Source: Ecdyonurus torrentis (taxonomy: Eukaryota > Arthropoda > Insecta > Ephemeroptera > Heptageniidae). Taken from it: 64,000 bases of DNA. Below the pieces are notes generated by a model, which saw only the letters and a program-made list of their open reading frames with translations, was not told the origin of the DNA and did no database searches. Both the position numbers and the translations under genes were made by a program. Every line of letters starts with the position of its first letter. Position 1 is the first letter of the stretch. The DNA lies in assembly GCA_949318235.1 (NCBI GenBank), contig OX439127.1, positions 31,892,873 through 31,956,872 of the forward strand. Direction: 5' to 3'. Shown here one piece after another: positions 41,341 to 53,786 of this stretch.

Positions 41341-41739
41341 TCGTACCTCAAGTAACGATAATACAAAGATGTAAAAAAATTATGCAACACGCACTACATA
41401 GATGATCAAAGTGTTGCATACCTTTCCAAACTGTAGGGAACATTAGATAGACAAATGTACACTAAACTTATTTTCTATCTTCCACTTAAACATTTCAGTA
41501 AAAGGGATTTTAAAAAAATGCTGCGTATATAGTGTCACGTTAATAACACGAACTTTTAATAAAATGCTTTTGATTCGTAAATAAACAAATTTAAATTGAT
41601 CATGTTTGAGATTTTTTTTTTTTATATATATCTTTCTGATTTATAAAAGAATGAAAATTACAGACTTGGAAGTGTATACTTTGGTGAGAAGAACGTAGTT
41701 TTTTCTTGATTTCCTGGTAAATAAGCTGATATCTGGCTA

Positions 41740-41960
41740 GCGAAAGCAAGGCATGGGAACCAAGTTTGTGACTTATGGTTGCGTGCGCGTCCCGCCAGCC
41801 AGCCTCGCAGCTCACTCGCGTACCTTGCATCTGCATCTTGGCCGCCTGTCAGGTGGCAATGGAGCAACGAGGCTTCAGCCAAAGGTCAAAGGTTGAATGC
41901 TATCAGGAGCGTGAGAATCCAATGTTTTGGTTCACCATAATGTTCTCCATTTCGTATGGT
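41740..41960. promoter_or_regulatory. GC-rich island with a DR1-type nuclear receptor site
   Basis: AGGTCA-A-AGGTTG at 41883-41895 is a direct repeat with one-base spacing, one mismatch from the AGGTCA/AGGTCA consensus bound by HNF4- or RXR/USP-type receptors. Upstream are GCGTGCGCGTCCCGCCAGCC and related GC-rich runs. The 62-78 codon ORFs on both strands overlap each other and lack domains. Confidence 0.3.
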
Positions 41961-42179
41961 TGAGAGTTAAACAATTAGGAAAATACCGCATTACTAACTA
42001 AATTGCTTAATTTGTTTCATTAATATTTTCACTCTACATTGAAAAATACATAATATTGAAAAATCAAATTGTATATTATATATGTAAAGGATACCTTGAC
42101 GAGATGTAGTCTTGTATTATCCAGTTATTATTATTTTGTTCATACCATCTCAACAATGTTGTTTTAAGTATTTATTACA

Positions 42180-42420
42180 AGGTGGAATGTGAGTACATGC
42201 ATGGCTTACATATTGATTGAGCGGCGAGTGAGTGGCTCGCTTGCTCACAGGTGGAGACATGACAAGTACAGAGATGCTCGATTTGCAAGGGCGCGGCCCG
42301 CGTGGCCAGCATTCACAGTGAGGGTGAAAAAGTGGCACCAGCAACACGCCGCGTCGCTAAGACACGTCTTGTTTTCATCATCACTCGCACTGCATTCTAA
42401 TTAGTAATCACAGGTCACAT
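42180..42420. other. GC-rich island, no supported exon
   Basis: Contains TTGCTCACAG|GTGG, an acceptor-like motif, followed by an open plus-strand frame of about 55 codons ending at a TAG near 42404. Residues are Arg/Ala/His-rich with no recognised domain. Regulatory DNA or an alternative terminal exon are both possible. Confidence 0.3.
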
Positions 42421-43310
42421 CTAAATTCTTACTTATATAAAGTCGAAAGCAAAAACTATAAAAACTTAAATATTATTAAACCAATTTTTTTAATGTCTTC
42501 TGGTTAAACAACAAATTCTTTTAATATAAAATAATTTTATGAAATTCAAATAAAACGTCAGAAGAATTTATAATTATATTTTATTAGCTATATAAGTTTT
42601 AAAATCATTGGGATGCAAAATTGTAAAAATAACTTGACTTATAGTTTTCTCTTATATATATATACATTTTATTTCAATAAATTTTTTAAATATTAAAATA
42701 TTAATTCTTATACATATCTTGTCAAGGACATTATACATTACTTACAATGCCACATTCAATACCCAGTGAAGTGAACAGACAATGAGAGAATTGAGTGATT
42801 TTTTACATACATAATTGTGTAAAGAGAAAACAAGTATGTCAAGCGAGTTTAAGTGTCATTCTGTGCGGTCGTCTTTACATTGACATGTTGAACATACAAG
42901 TATGAGTCTCTCTCTCTCTCTTCAGTGAATTGTCAAAATATATAAGATGTACTGAAAAATAAATGGATATATATAATTATATAGAAATAAATAAAAAGAC
43001 AGAATAATATTAAACATATTAACAGAACACAAGTTATTTAAGCTCAACTATAATATTCGATCTTTGTGTCGTCTCATTACGTTTTTAGCAACAGAGTGCA
43101 AAGTTATTATTAGCATGTTAACTGTGCTCCTACCTGTTATTTGGATTTCTTTAACATGCCACTGTCTATATTTGGGCACAATTTGGGAACATGTGCTATT
43201 TTAGAGCTATTTCACTTGCTTCATTTTTCATTGTTTATTATTATTTTTTTTAATGTTTTTTTTTTTAAGTTTGTAAGTGACTATAATATAACTTGTTATT
43301 ATTGATACTA

Positions 43311-43463
43311 CACGGATAAAAATAAATACGTAATGATTATGCTGTCTCATTTTTAGAACAAATTGTAAAATATGGCATAATTATTTATATATGTTCTAAT
43401 TTAGAAACAATTATGATAAAGACATAAATGTTGCATAAAATTACGTTATTTATTCTTTCCGTG
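43311..43463 (+). mobile_element. Non-autonomous MITE, subfamily A, copy 4 (153 bp)
   Basis: The inverted termini are about 25 bp and clear: CACGGATAAAAATAAATACG at the left, and the reverse complement of the right end reads CACGGAAAGAATAAATAACG. TA flanks both sides (43309-43310 and 43464-43465). This is the shortest and cleanest copy and defines the terminus of the family. Confidence 0.85.
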
Positions 43464-46341
43464 TACATTTTGTTTTCCTGTCATATTTTTTGGTTGTTCT
43501 CTATTATATAGTATTCAGTGTATGTCATGGACTAAAATATGCTGAAAAAAGAACTAATTTGAATATAGGAAGCAACAAAGAAATCCTACAACCAATGATT
43601 ATTAAATTTGTTGCTATATATAGAAAATGATACAAAGGCAAATGTTGGGTTGCTCAAGTCTATATATTATATTAGATTTCACACATGCACGACCTGCCAA
43701 AGTGTTGTTCACCACATATCTGATATTGGATACTCTGCTTGCCTTGCACGACCAACTCAATACCTCCAACAACAAATAACGTTACATATACCATTACTCC
43801 ACATAAGTGTGTCTTTTAAACATACATTGATATTTAATTATTGACATTATTACAAACAAAATACACCTATAAAACTTTATAGTATTCTCTTAACACTTTG
43901 AAATGTGCATTTTAATGATTTAAAGAACATTACTGAAATACATGATCTATATTATTTTATTAGTATTATTTCTTAGCCAATGCATTTAATAGCGATAACA
44001 AGTAAGTGCATTATATTATACTCTGTGTACCACAAAAAAAAAAAGTTTCGTGGTTGACAGATAAATAATATAAAATTAAATGCATTTTAAAATAGTATAC
44101 CTATTTATCAAGGTATAAAGTTTTACTAATTACAGTTATTTTTAAGTACGAAGTTACATTGCATAATATTATACAATGTTAAAATGTAATAAATAAAAAC
44201 CTTGATGCAAAGTAGTGTAAAAAATGACTTTATTATTAAAACCGCTTATTTTATTATTTTGTTTTATATATATTTTGTATTATGATTATTATTATCTGAA
44301 AGATTATTTTATTATACAATACAAGAATGCACTTATACATATATATTTTATTATACATGTTATGATTTGCTGGTATCACTGCATGTGCTTGGTCGTGACT
44401 TCGAGCTCCTCTTGAGGTACTTCTTGTGGCCTGGCCGGCCCGCCCGCTTGTTCACCGTTCAAGTGGAACCGCGAGGGTGAAAGTGAGTGACCGGCCGACT
44501 AGAACTATGCAATAAGCCAATGCAACAAGTAACTTTCCGTAGCGTATACTGACCACAGTTGTCTTTTATGCTGCACTCCTTGCCTGCTGGTGCACTCTCT
44601 CATCTCTTTTTCTATTTACTAAAGAATATATAATTATTTATATTATGCTGTGTTTAATGTAGTTCATATAATATGTTTGCTTCAAAACATATAACATTGT
44701 CATGAAAACTTTTTCTTTTCTTTACCTTCTTTAGTTTAAATGGAGCATACAGTGAGAACAGCATAATTGTGAAAAACTTGAAAAGGGAAAAAATATGAGC
44801 GGGATAGTCATATCAGAGATTTGGCTTCAATATTTTTAGGTCCCTTTTGTTTTTCAACATTATGATTTTCATAATTAAAGTTCTTATTATCTAGAAAATT
44901 ATATATATTGTAGTTCATCTATCTGATATATTTTTTAATAATAATAAAAAGCTAATAACGATATAAATACATTTTTTATGTTAATTGAGTTTTCACATAA
45001 GTTTATGCGCAATTTTAGAAGTTATATTTTTTAACGACACTAGAACTTTGTACGTTACACAACTGAATAATTAATCAGCTGATATTTAAAGGTCTTATTT
45101 AAAGGTCCCATCATATTGCTAGATCTAGTCATGTGTTGCAACCGATGAAGCGAACGTATTTACGTAACAGTTGGTCAAAAAAGACGTTAAACAATAAGAA
45201 AAAGGAAAATTTTATTTAAAGTACGTTTTTTAAGTTTAAGTGTCCATATGTTTACCAAACAGGTGGATTAAAATAAAAATGATTAGAACACGTGTTGCAA
45301 ATTCATTGGGACGTAACGGCCACTTTGGCCACCCCTGCTGTCTGTCATTCCAAAAGCGCGGGGAGGGGGAGGGGAGCGTCCCACGTCCTTACTCGCGATA
45401 TGCAACGCTATAGGAACCTGTTACGTCTTCGCACCCCCATCAACAACTTAATTCTTTGGCATCACATGGAGATAAACAATTGAAAATATAATAAGAATGT
45501 ATAAAGCAACAGAAAATTGATGAAATCGTATGGAAACAGAATTTTACTATAGATGTTGTTACTTTTACTTTGAGAGGGTAAATTACATTATATAACCATC
45601 TTGAGACTGTTTATTATACACTAATTTTTAACTAACACCTGTGATATATACAGGGGATATACGGTCCGGTGACTCATTTCTAATTCAAAAAAATAAATAG
45701 AATGAAGAAAAATAAAAGAAATATAAATATACAAACACATTATGATGCCCGCGAAGGAAATGTTTAAGTCGCATATAGTAAGCTTCATTAAAAAGAAACA
45801 CACACAAAAAAAGTATAATAATAATAAATTAATAAACAAGCACAAAGCAAAGAAATAACAATTTTTGGCAACAATACACGTTAAGGTACAAATCCAAATT
45901 AAATAATACTTAATGATGCGTTCCCATATTCTAATTTTTTTTTTGTAAATTTGCGTTAAATAACATTGATTTTCAATGGGTAAAATTATTTTACTGCGCA
46001 AAGTTACAACAAAAAATCGAATATGCGAATGCACCTAGAAAGCAAAACCTATTTTTGTAAAATGCTAAATTAAATTATTTTGCTTACCTTTCTAAAAAAA
46101 AAAAAAAAAAAAAATAATAATAATAATAATAAAAAAAAATTAGAGTTTGTAAAATGCTGTTCATATGCTATGGACATAGAAAATAGAAAAGAATATAGAG
46201 TAGTAGAATATTTATAATTTCACAAATTTGTATCACATTATTTATTTATTCAGCAACAGAAAACTCCAAATACACTGAATATAATTAAAACATGAATTAA
46301 GGATAGACGATATTAACTTTAAAATATCAACATTCGAGAAC

Positions 46342-46368
46342 AAAAAAAAAAAAAAAAAAAAAAAAAAA
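46342..46368. repeat. poly(A) tract, 27 A
   Basis: Homopolymer run; a shorter run of 20 A with an AAT repeat lies at about 46095-46130. Confidence 0.9.
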
Positions 46369-49152
46369 GGCTCTTTGGTATCATACAATAATCGTATTAA
46401 AGTTTAAAAATTAAATAACAAAAAGAGGATAAAAAAATGTGTTGAAATGTTTTCAATATATTATATACATATATATAAAATACAGCAGTACAAAAAGAAA
46501 TAACGGAATTGAAAGTTAAATTAGTTCTATAAAAAATTAAGTATGGGTGGATTCAACGACAATAATGTATAGTATTGTGCGTGCAACATATATTTTTTTT
46601 AGCAAATGATATAAATATGCAAATGATACTTGTTATTATAACTCCCTATATATAATGAGATTATAACGATTGAACTTTCGTTATATGTATATGTTATAAC
46701 AAATGTACCCTTGCATTATTTAAAAATAAATTAATACTAATATATATGCGAGAATATGCAATGCTAAAAAAAGGGGGTTGTTTTTATATACGTAAAGAAA
46801 TACACGCTTCACACATGTTACCTGTCTTATCGCCTCCTATAGTATTTACTTCCGCCCCATTCCGGAACTTGCATTACATATATACCTGTCCCCATGCAGT
46901 CTCAACGGTTATGAACGCGGGCTAATTTAAATAATTCCCACGCAAAAACTTAACTTTTAAGCAGGTTAAACTGCTGCATTGGACTTTGAATGACTGCAAT
47001 ATGCAGAATTAAAAAAAAAAAAAAAAAAAGTATGAATATGCATGGGATATTTATTCAAGCGTGTTATACTGTGAAATGGGGAAAAAAATGCCACTAAAGC
47101 ACGACTTTCAGTACCCGATTTTAATTCATGTTACATATTCTGACAAAGTAAAAGCCAAACGTTATAATACCAATGAGAATAAAAATTTAATTTCATGTTT
47201 AAATCTTTTGTCATCTTTTATTTTATATTGATTATTTACATGGTCGATGAATAGGTATCCTATTTTATTGGAGCAATACGTTCTTCCAACTAAAAATTTC
47301 CTGTTGTTTTATAAAGTTTTCACGGGAAAGAATCAAGACACCAATGAAGAGACAGAAAAAGAAAAAAAAAAAAAGTTTTTTATTATTTTAAACAAAAAGT
47401 TCTGTTTTTACTGCAAAAGTTTATATTTTTCTCAACACTACGTTTTACTTCTTTTTTTCTTCTTCTAAATCGTAGTCTTTCATGGATATTTTTTTTATTA
47501 TACTCGATATTATATCTTGTGAGTTGTAAAGGAAATGCATGGTAAGAAACAGAAATTCATTCATTCTCTTCGAATCGAATTTTCTCACGTGGCATAACAT
47601 CTCAGCATGAGCGGCCCCAACTTGTTACAATCCAGTCGAAATTTGTGGTCACAACAACAAGAAAGACATTCAAAAACTGATACAGCAACATCAAAAAAAA
47701 AAAATTTAAATTCGATTGCATTTTTTTAACCTATACAGTAGCTAAAACTTTTTATAATAAAGAAATTATTGTTGACTTATAATTTTATATACTTAAAAAA
47801 ATATATAATAATAATAAAAAAAAGTAGTATTACATTGTATTTTTTTTCCTGCCTTATTTGTATCAAGTAATTTGACAAACTTCCTTCCAAATTTATTGTA
47901 AAAAAATAAAACAAAAGTTTTATTAAATGGGGAAATATAAATAAATTTCCATACTGAACTCGATGGCCGGAAGGTTCTAGATCTAGATGGTAATTAATGT
48001 CGGCTATTTGGAGGGAGGAAATGGTCATAGAGAGAGGGAGGGAGGTAGATGTGGCCTTTTGATTGACTTGCTTCGCTGATCACCCTAGAATACGCAGTAG
48101 TATTGTGATGAACTCGGAGCTCATATAATAACAAACCTATTTATATGAAAGTTATCAACAAGTACAGCGGTATACGCAAGTCAGAGCAACAGTAATTTCC
48201 ACACACACAAATAAAATAATATATTATTATTATTATGTATTAAAAAAAGGTATACTCGATGTTCAAATTTTCCATACCGAGCATCAATAAAAAAAAAAAA
48301 AAAAAAAAAAAAGTGCGTATGTTATTGTATTAAATAATACTATAGCATTTTATTAATAATAATAATAAAGCATTGCATGACTGTACTCATAAATTTTTGA
48401 CATTTAAAACTAAAACAGCTAGCTATATAAGCTTATAGATTATTACGTTTTTATGTTGCAGTTGAAGTTTGTAATAAGTGAAGTTTACTGTTATGATTTG
48501 GAGATAATCATGAAGAAACGATGTATGCATAGAGAGAAATTTTGAAATTTTAACTATTCATTAAAGTAAAAATAAATAATATAATAATCCTGAAAATCAA
48601 ATAAGTAAAACAATTGCTGTCTTTACACCATGCCTTATTCTTAATCAATTCATTTTTTAATTGAAAAAGTATTTTTAGTATTTTGAGGAGACGTAGGCAA
48701 TAATAATGTCCTGATTACTGGTTTACCATACATACATACAGTACACATGACACATACGTATGCATAATATAAAGTATGTTAGTTGTTTTAATATAATTTA
48801 TTTTATGCTTGAAGTGCCAAATTTAATTTACTCAATGATCTCACCATAGTATCATTTTTTTTTCTTATCTATTTTTTTAATTTATTTAGGTGATTTTGCG
48901 TTATAATAGACAAAATCCCAAGAAACTGAAGTTTTCTTAATATGCAACATCAAAGATAAAAAAAAAAACTTTTTCATTATATCCTGCTGTTGACGCTACT
49001 TAATTTCAATTTGTGTATAATGTAATTTAAAGAGTATGGTCCACATAATATGCAGCGAGCCTAATAAGTTCCCATGGCGCTCTAGTTTGGTGCTGTGCGA
49101 TCGCTGCTGGTGCCTTATGCATTTCTGATCGTCCATCCTTGTTGTTTCCCAG

Positions 49153-49253
49153 GATCACCACTGGAGGAGGTGGGGGAGACTAACGTGGCCGTGACCGCGA
49201 CTTCCGCTCTCCAAGATCCGAAAAACCACCGATCTCCTTCTCACCTTTACGTG
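49153..49253 (+). CDS. Internal coding exon of an unrecognised gene (33 complete codons)
   Basis: A pyrimidine-rich tract ending TTGTTTCCCAG precedes the exon, and GTG|GTATGA, a good donor, ends it. The only open frame starts with two bases of a split codon and encodes SPLEEVGETNVAVTATSALQ, then DPKNHRSPSHLYV, with codon use clearly unlike the AT-rich flanks. The exon ends in phase 0, which fits the exon 587 bp downstream. The segment is hydrophilic with no recognised domain. No preceding exon was found; it would have to end one base into a codon. Confidence 0.6.
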
Positions 49254-49840
49254 GTATGACACCATATAATTTTACATCTTTTTCCTATGTTAATGCCAAT
49301 TAGATTATATAGTAAAGAAACCTCATACACATGGCAAGTAAAATATCAAATCAATTTACCTATACATTAAATAATAAATTTTTGAATTAAAAACAAATCT
49401 TATTTTACGTTAATTATTTAGGTATACCTACCGATTGAGCGATCGTCATATATATGAAGATGGTTCAATCGTTCAGTGGGTTTGCTCATTCTATTTATTT
49501 AATTATTCTGGTGGGAGCTATGTTTATAATAATGTTAGCTAAACTCGGAGATGGACAGTTTGGAGTATTATGCAAAAAATACTAAGACAAGTGTCCAATG
49601 TTCATGGCGAAATCATCTCCATAATTAATAAGAAAAATTAAATATAAATATTTATAATTTTACTTATAATTTATTAAAAAAAAGAAAAAAAAAAAAAAAA
49701 AAAAGACGAAGAAGAAGTTATATTTTAAACGATAATCCAATCCATCTCATGATTACGTCTTTAATATTGTGGGGAAAAACATTTTGAGCATTAATTAGTA
49801 TCATAAAATTTAAGTACTTTTCTTAATGAATTGCAGAGAG

Positions 49841-50029
49841 CGAGAGAGACAGGCGGTTGAATGTGGACGGTCGTTGGCCTATCCTATAGCTGATATGTGT
49901 GGCGAGCTTTGCGACCTCATGGTGCAGACATTGGCGCACTCTCAGCTAACCTCACTTCAGCACTACATGCACTTTTTTCTACCCAAGTTTCGAGCAAACC
50001 AGAACTACAACAAACAGCAGCTGGATCAA
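49841..50029 (+). CDS. Coding exon of the same unrecognised gene (63 codons)
   Basis: The acceptor region reads AATTGCAGAGAG with three AGs in a row. Only the third, at 49839-49840, keeps the frame open from the phase 0 exon upstream. The 63 codons encode a mainly helical segment that includes RERQAVECGRSLAYPIADMC, MVQTLAHSQLTSLQHYMHFF and a basic Asn/Gln-rich end, NYNKQQLDQ. Cysteines lie at exon residues 8, 20 and 24. The exon ends CAA|GTAATA, phase 0. If that donor is not used, the frame continues VIYIFLNS to a TAA at 50054-50056 that overlaps an AATAAA, making this a terminal exon. I do not recognise the family. Confidence 0.6.
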
Positions 50030-50055
50030 GTAATATATATTTTTTTAAACTCATA

Positions 50056-50061
50056 AATAAA
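50056..50061 (+). terminator. Possible poly(A) signal overlapping the read-through stop
   Basis: AATAAA overlaps the TAA that would end the second plus-strand exon if it were terminal. AATAAA is frequent by chance in such AT-rich DNA, so support is weak. Confidence 0.2.
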
Positions 50062-50077
50062 TAGTACGTAATATATA

Positions 50078-50080
<3 letters not shown>

Positions 50081-50142
<62 letters not shown>
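50081..50142. repeat. (TA)n microsatellite
   Basis: About 60 bp of TA repeat just downstream of the second plus-strand exon. Confidence 0.95.
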
Positions 50143-50149
<7 letters not shown>

Positions 50150-51582
50150 ATATTTTAAATATATCTCTATTAAACTTGAAGTGCTTCGTTTTGAAAATAC
50201 CTTAACGTAAAATTAAATCATAAAAATTTATATAAAATATGTTAAAGCTTATTATTTTCATACCATCAGAAAAGCTTCAATTTGACCTGTGCAAGACGTA
50301 AAACTGATTGCTTATTTTCATAGATTTAAAAAATATATAAATATAATATAGTATAAAAAAAAAGAGAAATACAATTTGCTCCCCTTCCCCCCATAAGTTA
50401 CCATTTGCCCATTCCCGTTAGTTCTGTAAAAATTAAAATAATTATATTCCAAACTATGATAAAACGCATTGACACAGATGTAATTTCTATGCAATAAAAA
50501 TGGTTGTGAGGTAAGAAAATTCTAAAATACACTTTTTAATGGTTTATTTAGAAAAGTTAAAAAAAGGTATCTCGCATTAAGCAGAGAATACAGGAATGGA
50601 AGGACGAACAAGCACCACATATTTTTAGTATAAATATACATATTACACGTACAAAAATACAGGCAACGTTCATTACAAGACCATCTCACGTGGTCATTAC
50701 ACATTAGTTGCCACAGATACATTTTTAATACTTGCTTTCAATACTATATAACACGTTACTATACAATTATACAGAATTTAGGTACAAAGAAAGACTTTAT
50801 GAATGTTATGCAACTTATAGTTTACATACATTTTATTTTTTCTAAAGAGTAAAATTAGTCTTAATTATCCGACAAAATTCAGTTTTGACGAAGATGCAGA
50901 ATTGACATTATTTCGATATGTTTAAACAATCAGAGTTGTTAATAACTTGCATTTATTTATAAATCATTTTACGGCAAAGAAGATTCAAACAGAAATTTCT
51001 TCGTTAGACAAAGTATAAACTATACATAATTTTATTTGCTCAGTAAAAGTTAACCATCGTTGATATTTTTTTGAATTATACTATCATTATAGCATAATAG
51101 AAGCTTAAATAATGAAATCATTAAAATCTCATCGCCAAACACTTATGTGTTTTTTTATTTTTTATTTTTACCCAACTCGTATTACAAACACATAACGTTA
51201 AAAATTCAAAATTCTTAATCTTAAAATTGGAGTTATTATTATTATTAACCATTTATTTATTTTAAATTTCAAGATAGTCAGCCCGAGGAGAAAAAAACAA
51301 AAAACAAACAAACAACGAGTTACTAAAATTCTTTACTATAAGTACGATTTGGTCTTATAATAGTTCCATAAGGGGGCTAATAAAATTAGAAAAAAGCTAA
51401 AAATTTTTAAGGATGTATCTTTAATTGCCCATAACAAAAATTTACGCTGAAGGAACTGCCTGATGAAATTGGGGACGTGACGGGAAAATATTTAAAATTG
51501 GTAAATAATTTTTATCTCAAATACTATAAAAACGATTGACGTATCTACATTTAGCTTACAAAAACATGAAAATTATCCACCC

Positions 51583-51607
51583 GGGGGGGGGGGGGGGGGG
51601 GGGGGGG
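51583..51607. repeat. poly(G) tract, 25 G
   Basis: The longest G run in the window, immediately preceded by CCACCC. Confidence 0.95.
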
Positions 51608-51980
51608 AAAGACATTTAATAATATTTTACTAATTATTCAATAACTAAATTGCTAATTAGTTAAAAATTAATTGTAAAATTATTTTTAAAAACAAACAAA
51701 AAAAAAAAAATTTCAGAAAAGGTTTTATGATTTTGAGTGACATTAAAACATTCCAAATATCTTGAGCCACAAAATGACGTTTATTGCATGTTGCTATCTT
51801 GCATACTTCGTGAAATGATGAGGGTGGCAGCGCTCCTTCTCCCTCTTTACCTCCCAAGGTATGATCCTATACATATATTATTTAACTATGCTTACATTTA
51901 ATTATTTGTGTATGCACAAATCTGAAATTTGATAGATACTTGATGAAAATATATCTGCCAGATATTGACTCAAATACAAG

Positions 51981-51999
51981 CCCCCCCCCCCCCCCCCCC
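51981..51999. repeat. poly(C) tract, 19 C
   Basis: C homopolymer about 375 bp from the poly(G) tract, so the two could pair as long inverted G/C arms. Confidence 0.95.
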
Positions 52000-52767
52000 A
52001 TTGGTTAAACCTGCGTGATCTTCAACCTCACCGAAAGTTTCTTTTTCTTTTTTTCTTTTTTTTTTGTTTTTTTTTCAAGCAAAACTTCGAGTCACAAAAT
52101 TTTTGTAATGTCAACATTTGTGCGAAACAGATTTACCGTATCCAATAAATAAATAAAATCATATCCGTTGAAAATAATGTAAATATCTTTATGGAATTTT
52201 CTATCGTTAAATAAATTTATATTATTTTCGCAATTAATTTTTATTTAAAAAAAAAAAAAAAAAAAAGTTAATAAGTATTGGGACCAACAAATATTTTTAA
52301 AAATATAATATATATTTTTTCCCCCAGAGATACCCAATTTTGAGCAGTTCCTATACTGTAATTATTTATAACTCTTTATTGTGGGCTGTGGAGACACCTT
52401 CCCTCTCACAAGCACATTTACTTCACAATCGTACAAACTTGGCTAATCTTTAATTATATCATAAAATAAAAAGATAATAATAATAACAAATTAAATTCAT
52501 AATGATATGTATCTTATGTGCAAAAACATAAAAAGAATAGAAAAAATCTGCATATTTCTTAAATAGAGTTTCAAATAAAAAATACTTTTACAAAGTACAA
52601 TGTTATTAATTATTGAGCTTCAAATTATTAATACTTTCTGAACTTACTTAACTAGTAATATTATATATTTGCTTACAAACTAAGGAATATAATATTAAAT
52701 GGTAAATGCGACTTAAGTAATCATGGATTGCAATGTTAAATTTTTTTTCGCTTTCTCAAAATTGCAT

Positions 52768-52922
<155 letters not shown>

Positions 52923-52984
52923 AAAATTAGCCATTTCTTTAAAAAAAAATTTTTTAATTAATATCATTTTAACTATGTGTAATA

Positions 52985-53010
52985 CACGGAAAAAAAAAAA
53001 AAAAAAAAAA
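52985..53010. mobile_element. Lone CACGG plus poly(A) terminus
   Basis: CACGG followed by about 21 A resembles the 5' end of the type B MITE at 3482, but no body or 3' end follows. It may be a solo remnant or chance. Confidence 0.25.
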
Positions 53011-53088
53011 GGACACGAAAATGACAATAATTTTTAACGTAATTCCAATTAGGGTTAATGACTAATGAAAATGATATTATAACCTAAC

Positions 53089-53094
53089 TTTATT
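53089..53094 (-). terminator. Candidate poly(A) signal for the MELK-like gene
   Basis: Read on minus, this is AATAAA about 350 bases beyond the TAA of the kinase exon. It is the nearest canonical signal seen, though the AT-rich context makes chance matches common. Confidence 0.3.
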
Positions 53095-53446
53095 GGAAAT
53101 GCTTCACTTGATACTTTTATAAAGTATCTCAACTCAAAAACAAATATATTTTTTTTGAAGCATTTCATAACTAGCGTATTTACTATTTTATAAGAAATTT
53201 GTATATTACGCTTAATTATACTATTAATAATTATAACTGAATATAAGGTTCAGTTCTTTATGATTAAAATTAAATAAGAATTTCAGAAAATTAAAAGTGA
53301 GTAACGAATAAAGGAAATAATAAAATCATATTATTATAATCTAAGCTGAGTAGAGATAAGTGGAAAATTAAGGATATTTCCAATGAGGCAAAAAACATTA
53401 CTTCAATAAGATAAAACTGCAAAGTGCAGTTTACTAATGACATTCA

Positions 53447-53786
53447 TTAGTTAGCACTTTTACCAGTTGTGACTACGTTCTTTCTATTATTTTGCCTTAT
53501 ACCATCAGATTGGCAGGGTGTGTTAGTGACTTGCCTGCTACATTTGCTTGCATCAACCTTCTTACCCACGACAGTGAACATTGCTGGAGGATTGGGAGGG
53601 GTAGGCATTTGGAGAGCAGTCAGTGCGAGAATCTCCTCACACACACGCTTGTAGCACCAGGCGTCACCTCGTAGACGCTTGCGACGAATACCCACGCACA
53701 TAGTAGGTCCAATTACGCAAACCTCCAGTTCAAATGATAGCTTGGTCTTGTTATTATCATCTTTCACCTTGCCTTGTACCAGGAAC
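53447..53786 (-). CDS. Last coding exon of a MELK-like kinase (end of KA1 domain)
   Basis: MELK is a Ser/Thr kinase of the AMPK-related family that acts in cell division; its C-terminal KA1 domain binds membranes and autoinhibits the kinase. On minus, AATTTTATAG precedes the exon and its first base completes a split codon. The frame then reads FLVQGKVKDDNNKTKLSFEL. The segments FELEVC, VGIRRKRLRGDAW, CYKRV and EEIL match the end of vertebrate MELK almost residue for residue (known family: FELEVC, VGIRRQRLKGDAW, YKR, EDIL). Vertebrate MELK ends right after this helix. Here about 54 further polar residues follow, rich in Pro, Asn, Thr, Lys and Arg, to a TAA at 53447-53449. Upstream exons were not located; they may lie beyond the window behind a long intron. 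Assignment to MELK rather than MARK or SIK rests on GDAW.YKR. Confidence 0.85.

Larger units (their letters stand above)
42430..49150. other. AT-rich block upstream of the plus-strand exons
   Basis: Islands at 44380-44600 (GGCCTGGCCGGCCCGCCCGC), 45280-45440 (GGGGAGGGGGAGGGGAGCG) and 46800-46960 are GC-rich but lack supported frames. A MITE lies at 43311-43463. The 137-codon minus ORF at 45621-46034 is hydrophobic and AT-driven and is not accepted as a gene. If the gene at 49153 is long, this block may be one of its introns. Confidence 0.5.

Noticed and set aside
45621..46034. 137-codon ORF on minus
   Set aside because: Composed mainly of Ile, Leu, Phe, Tyr, Cys and Lys, as random AT-rich DNA gives; no domain, no splice or promoter context.
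51657..51857. Exon candidate ending CTCCCAAG|GTATGA on plus
   Set aside because: No acceptor in frame; the pyrimidine run before AAG may instead be a chance acceptor followed by quick stops.
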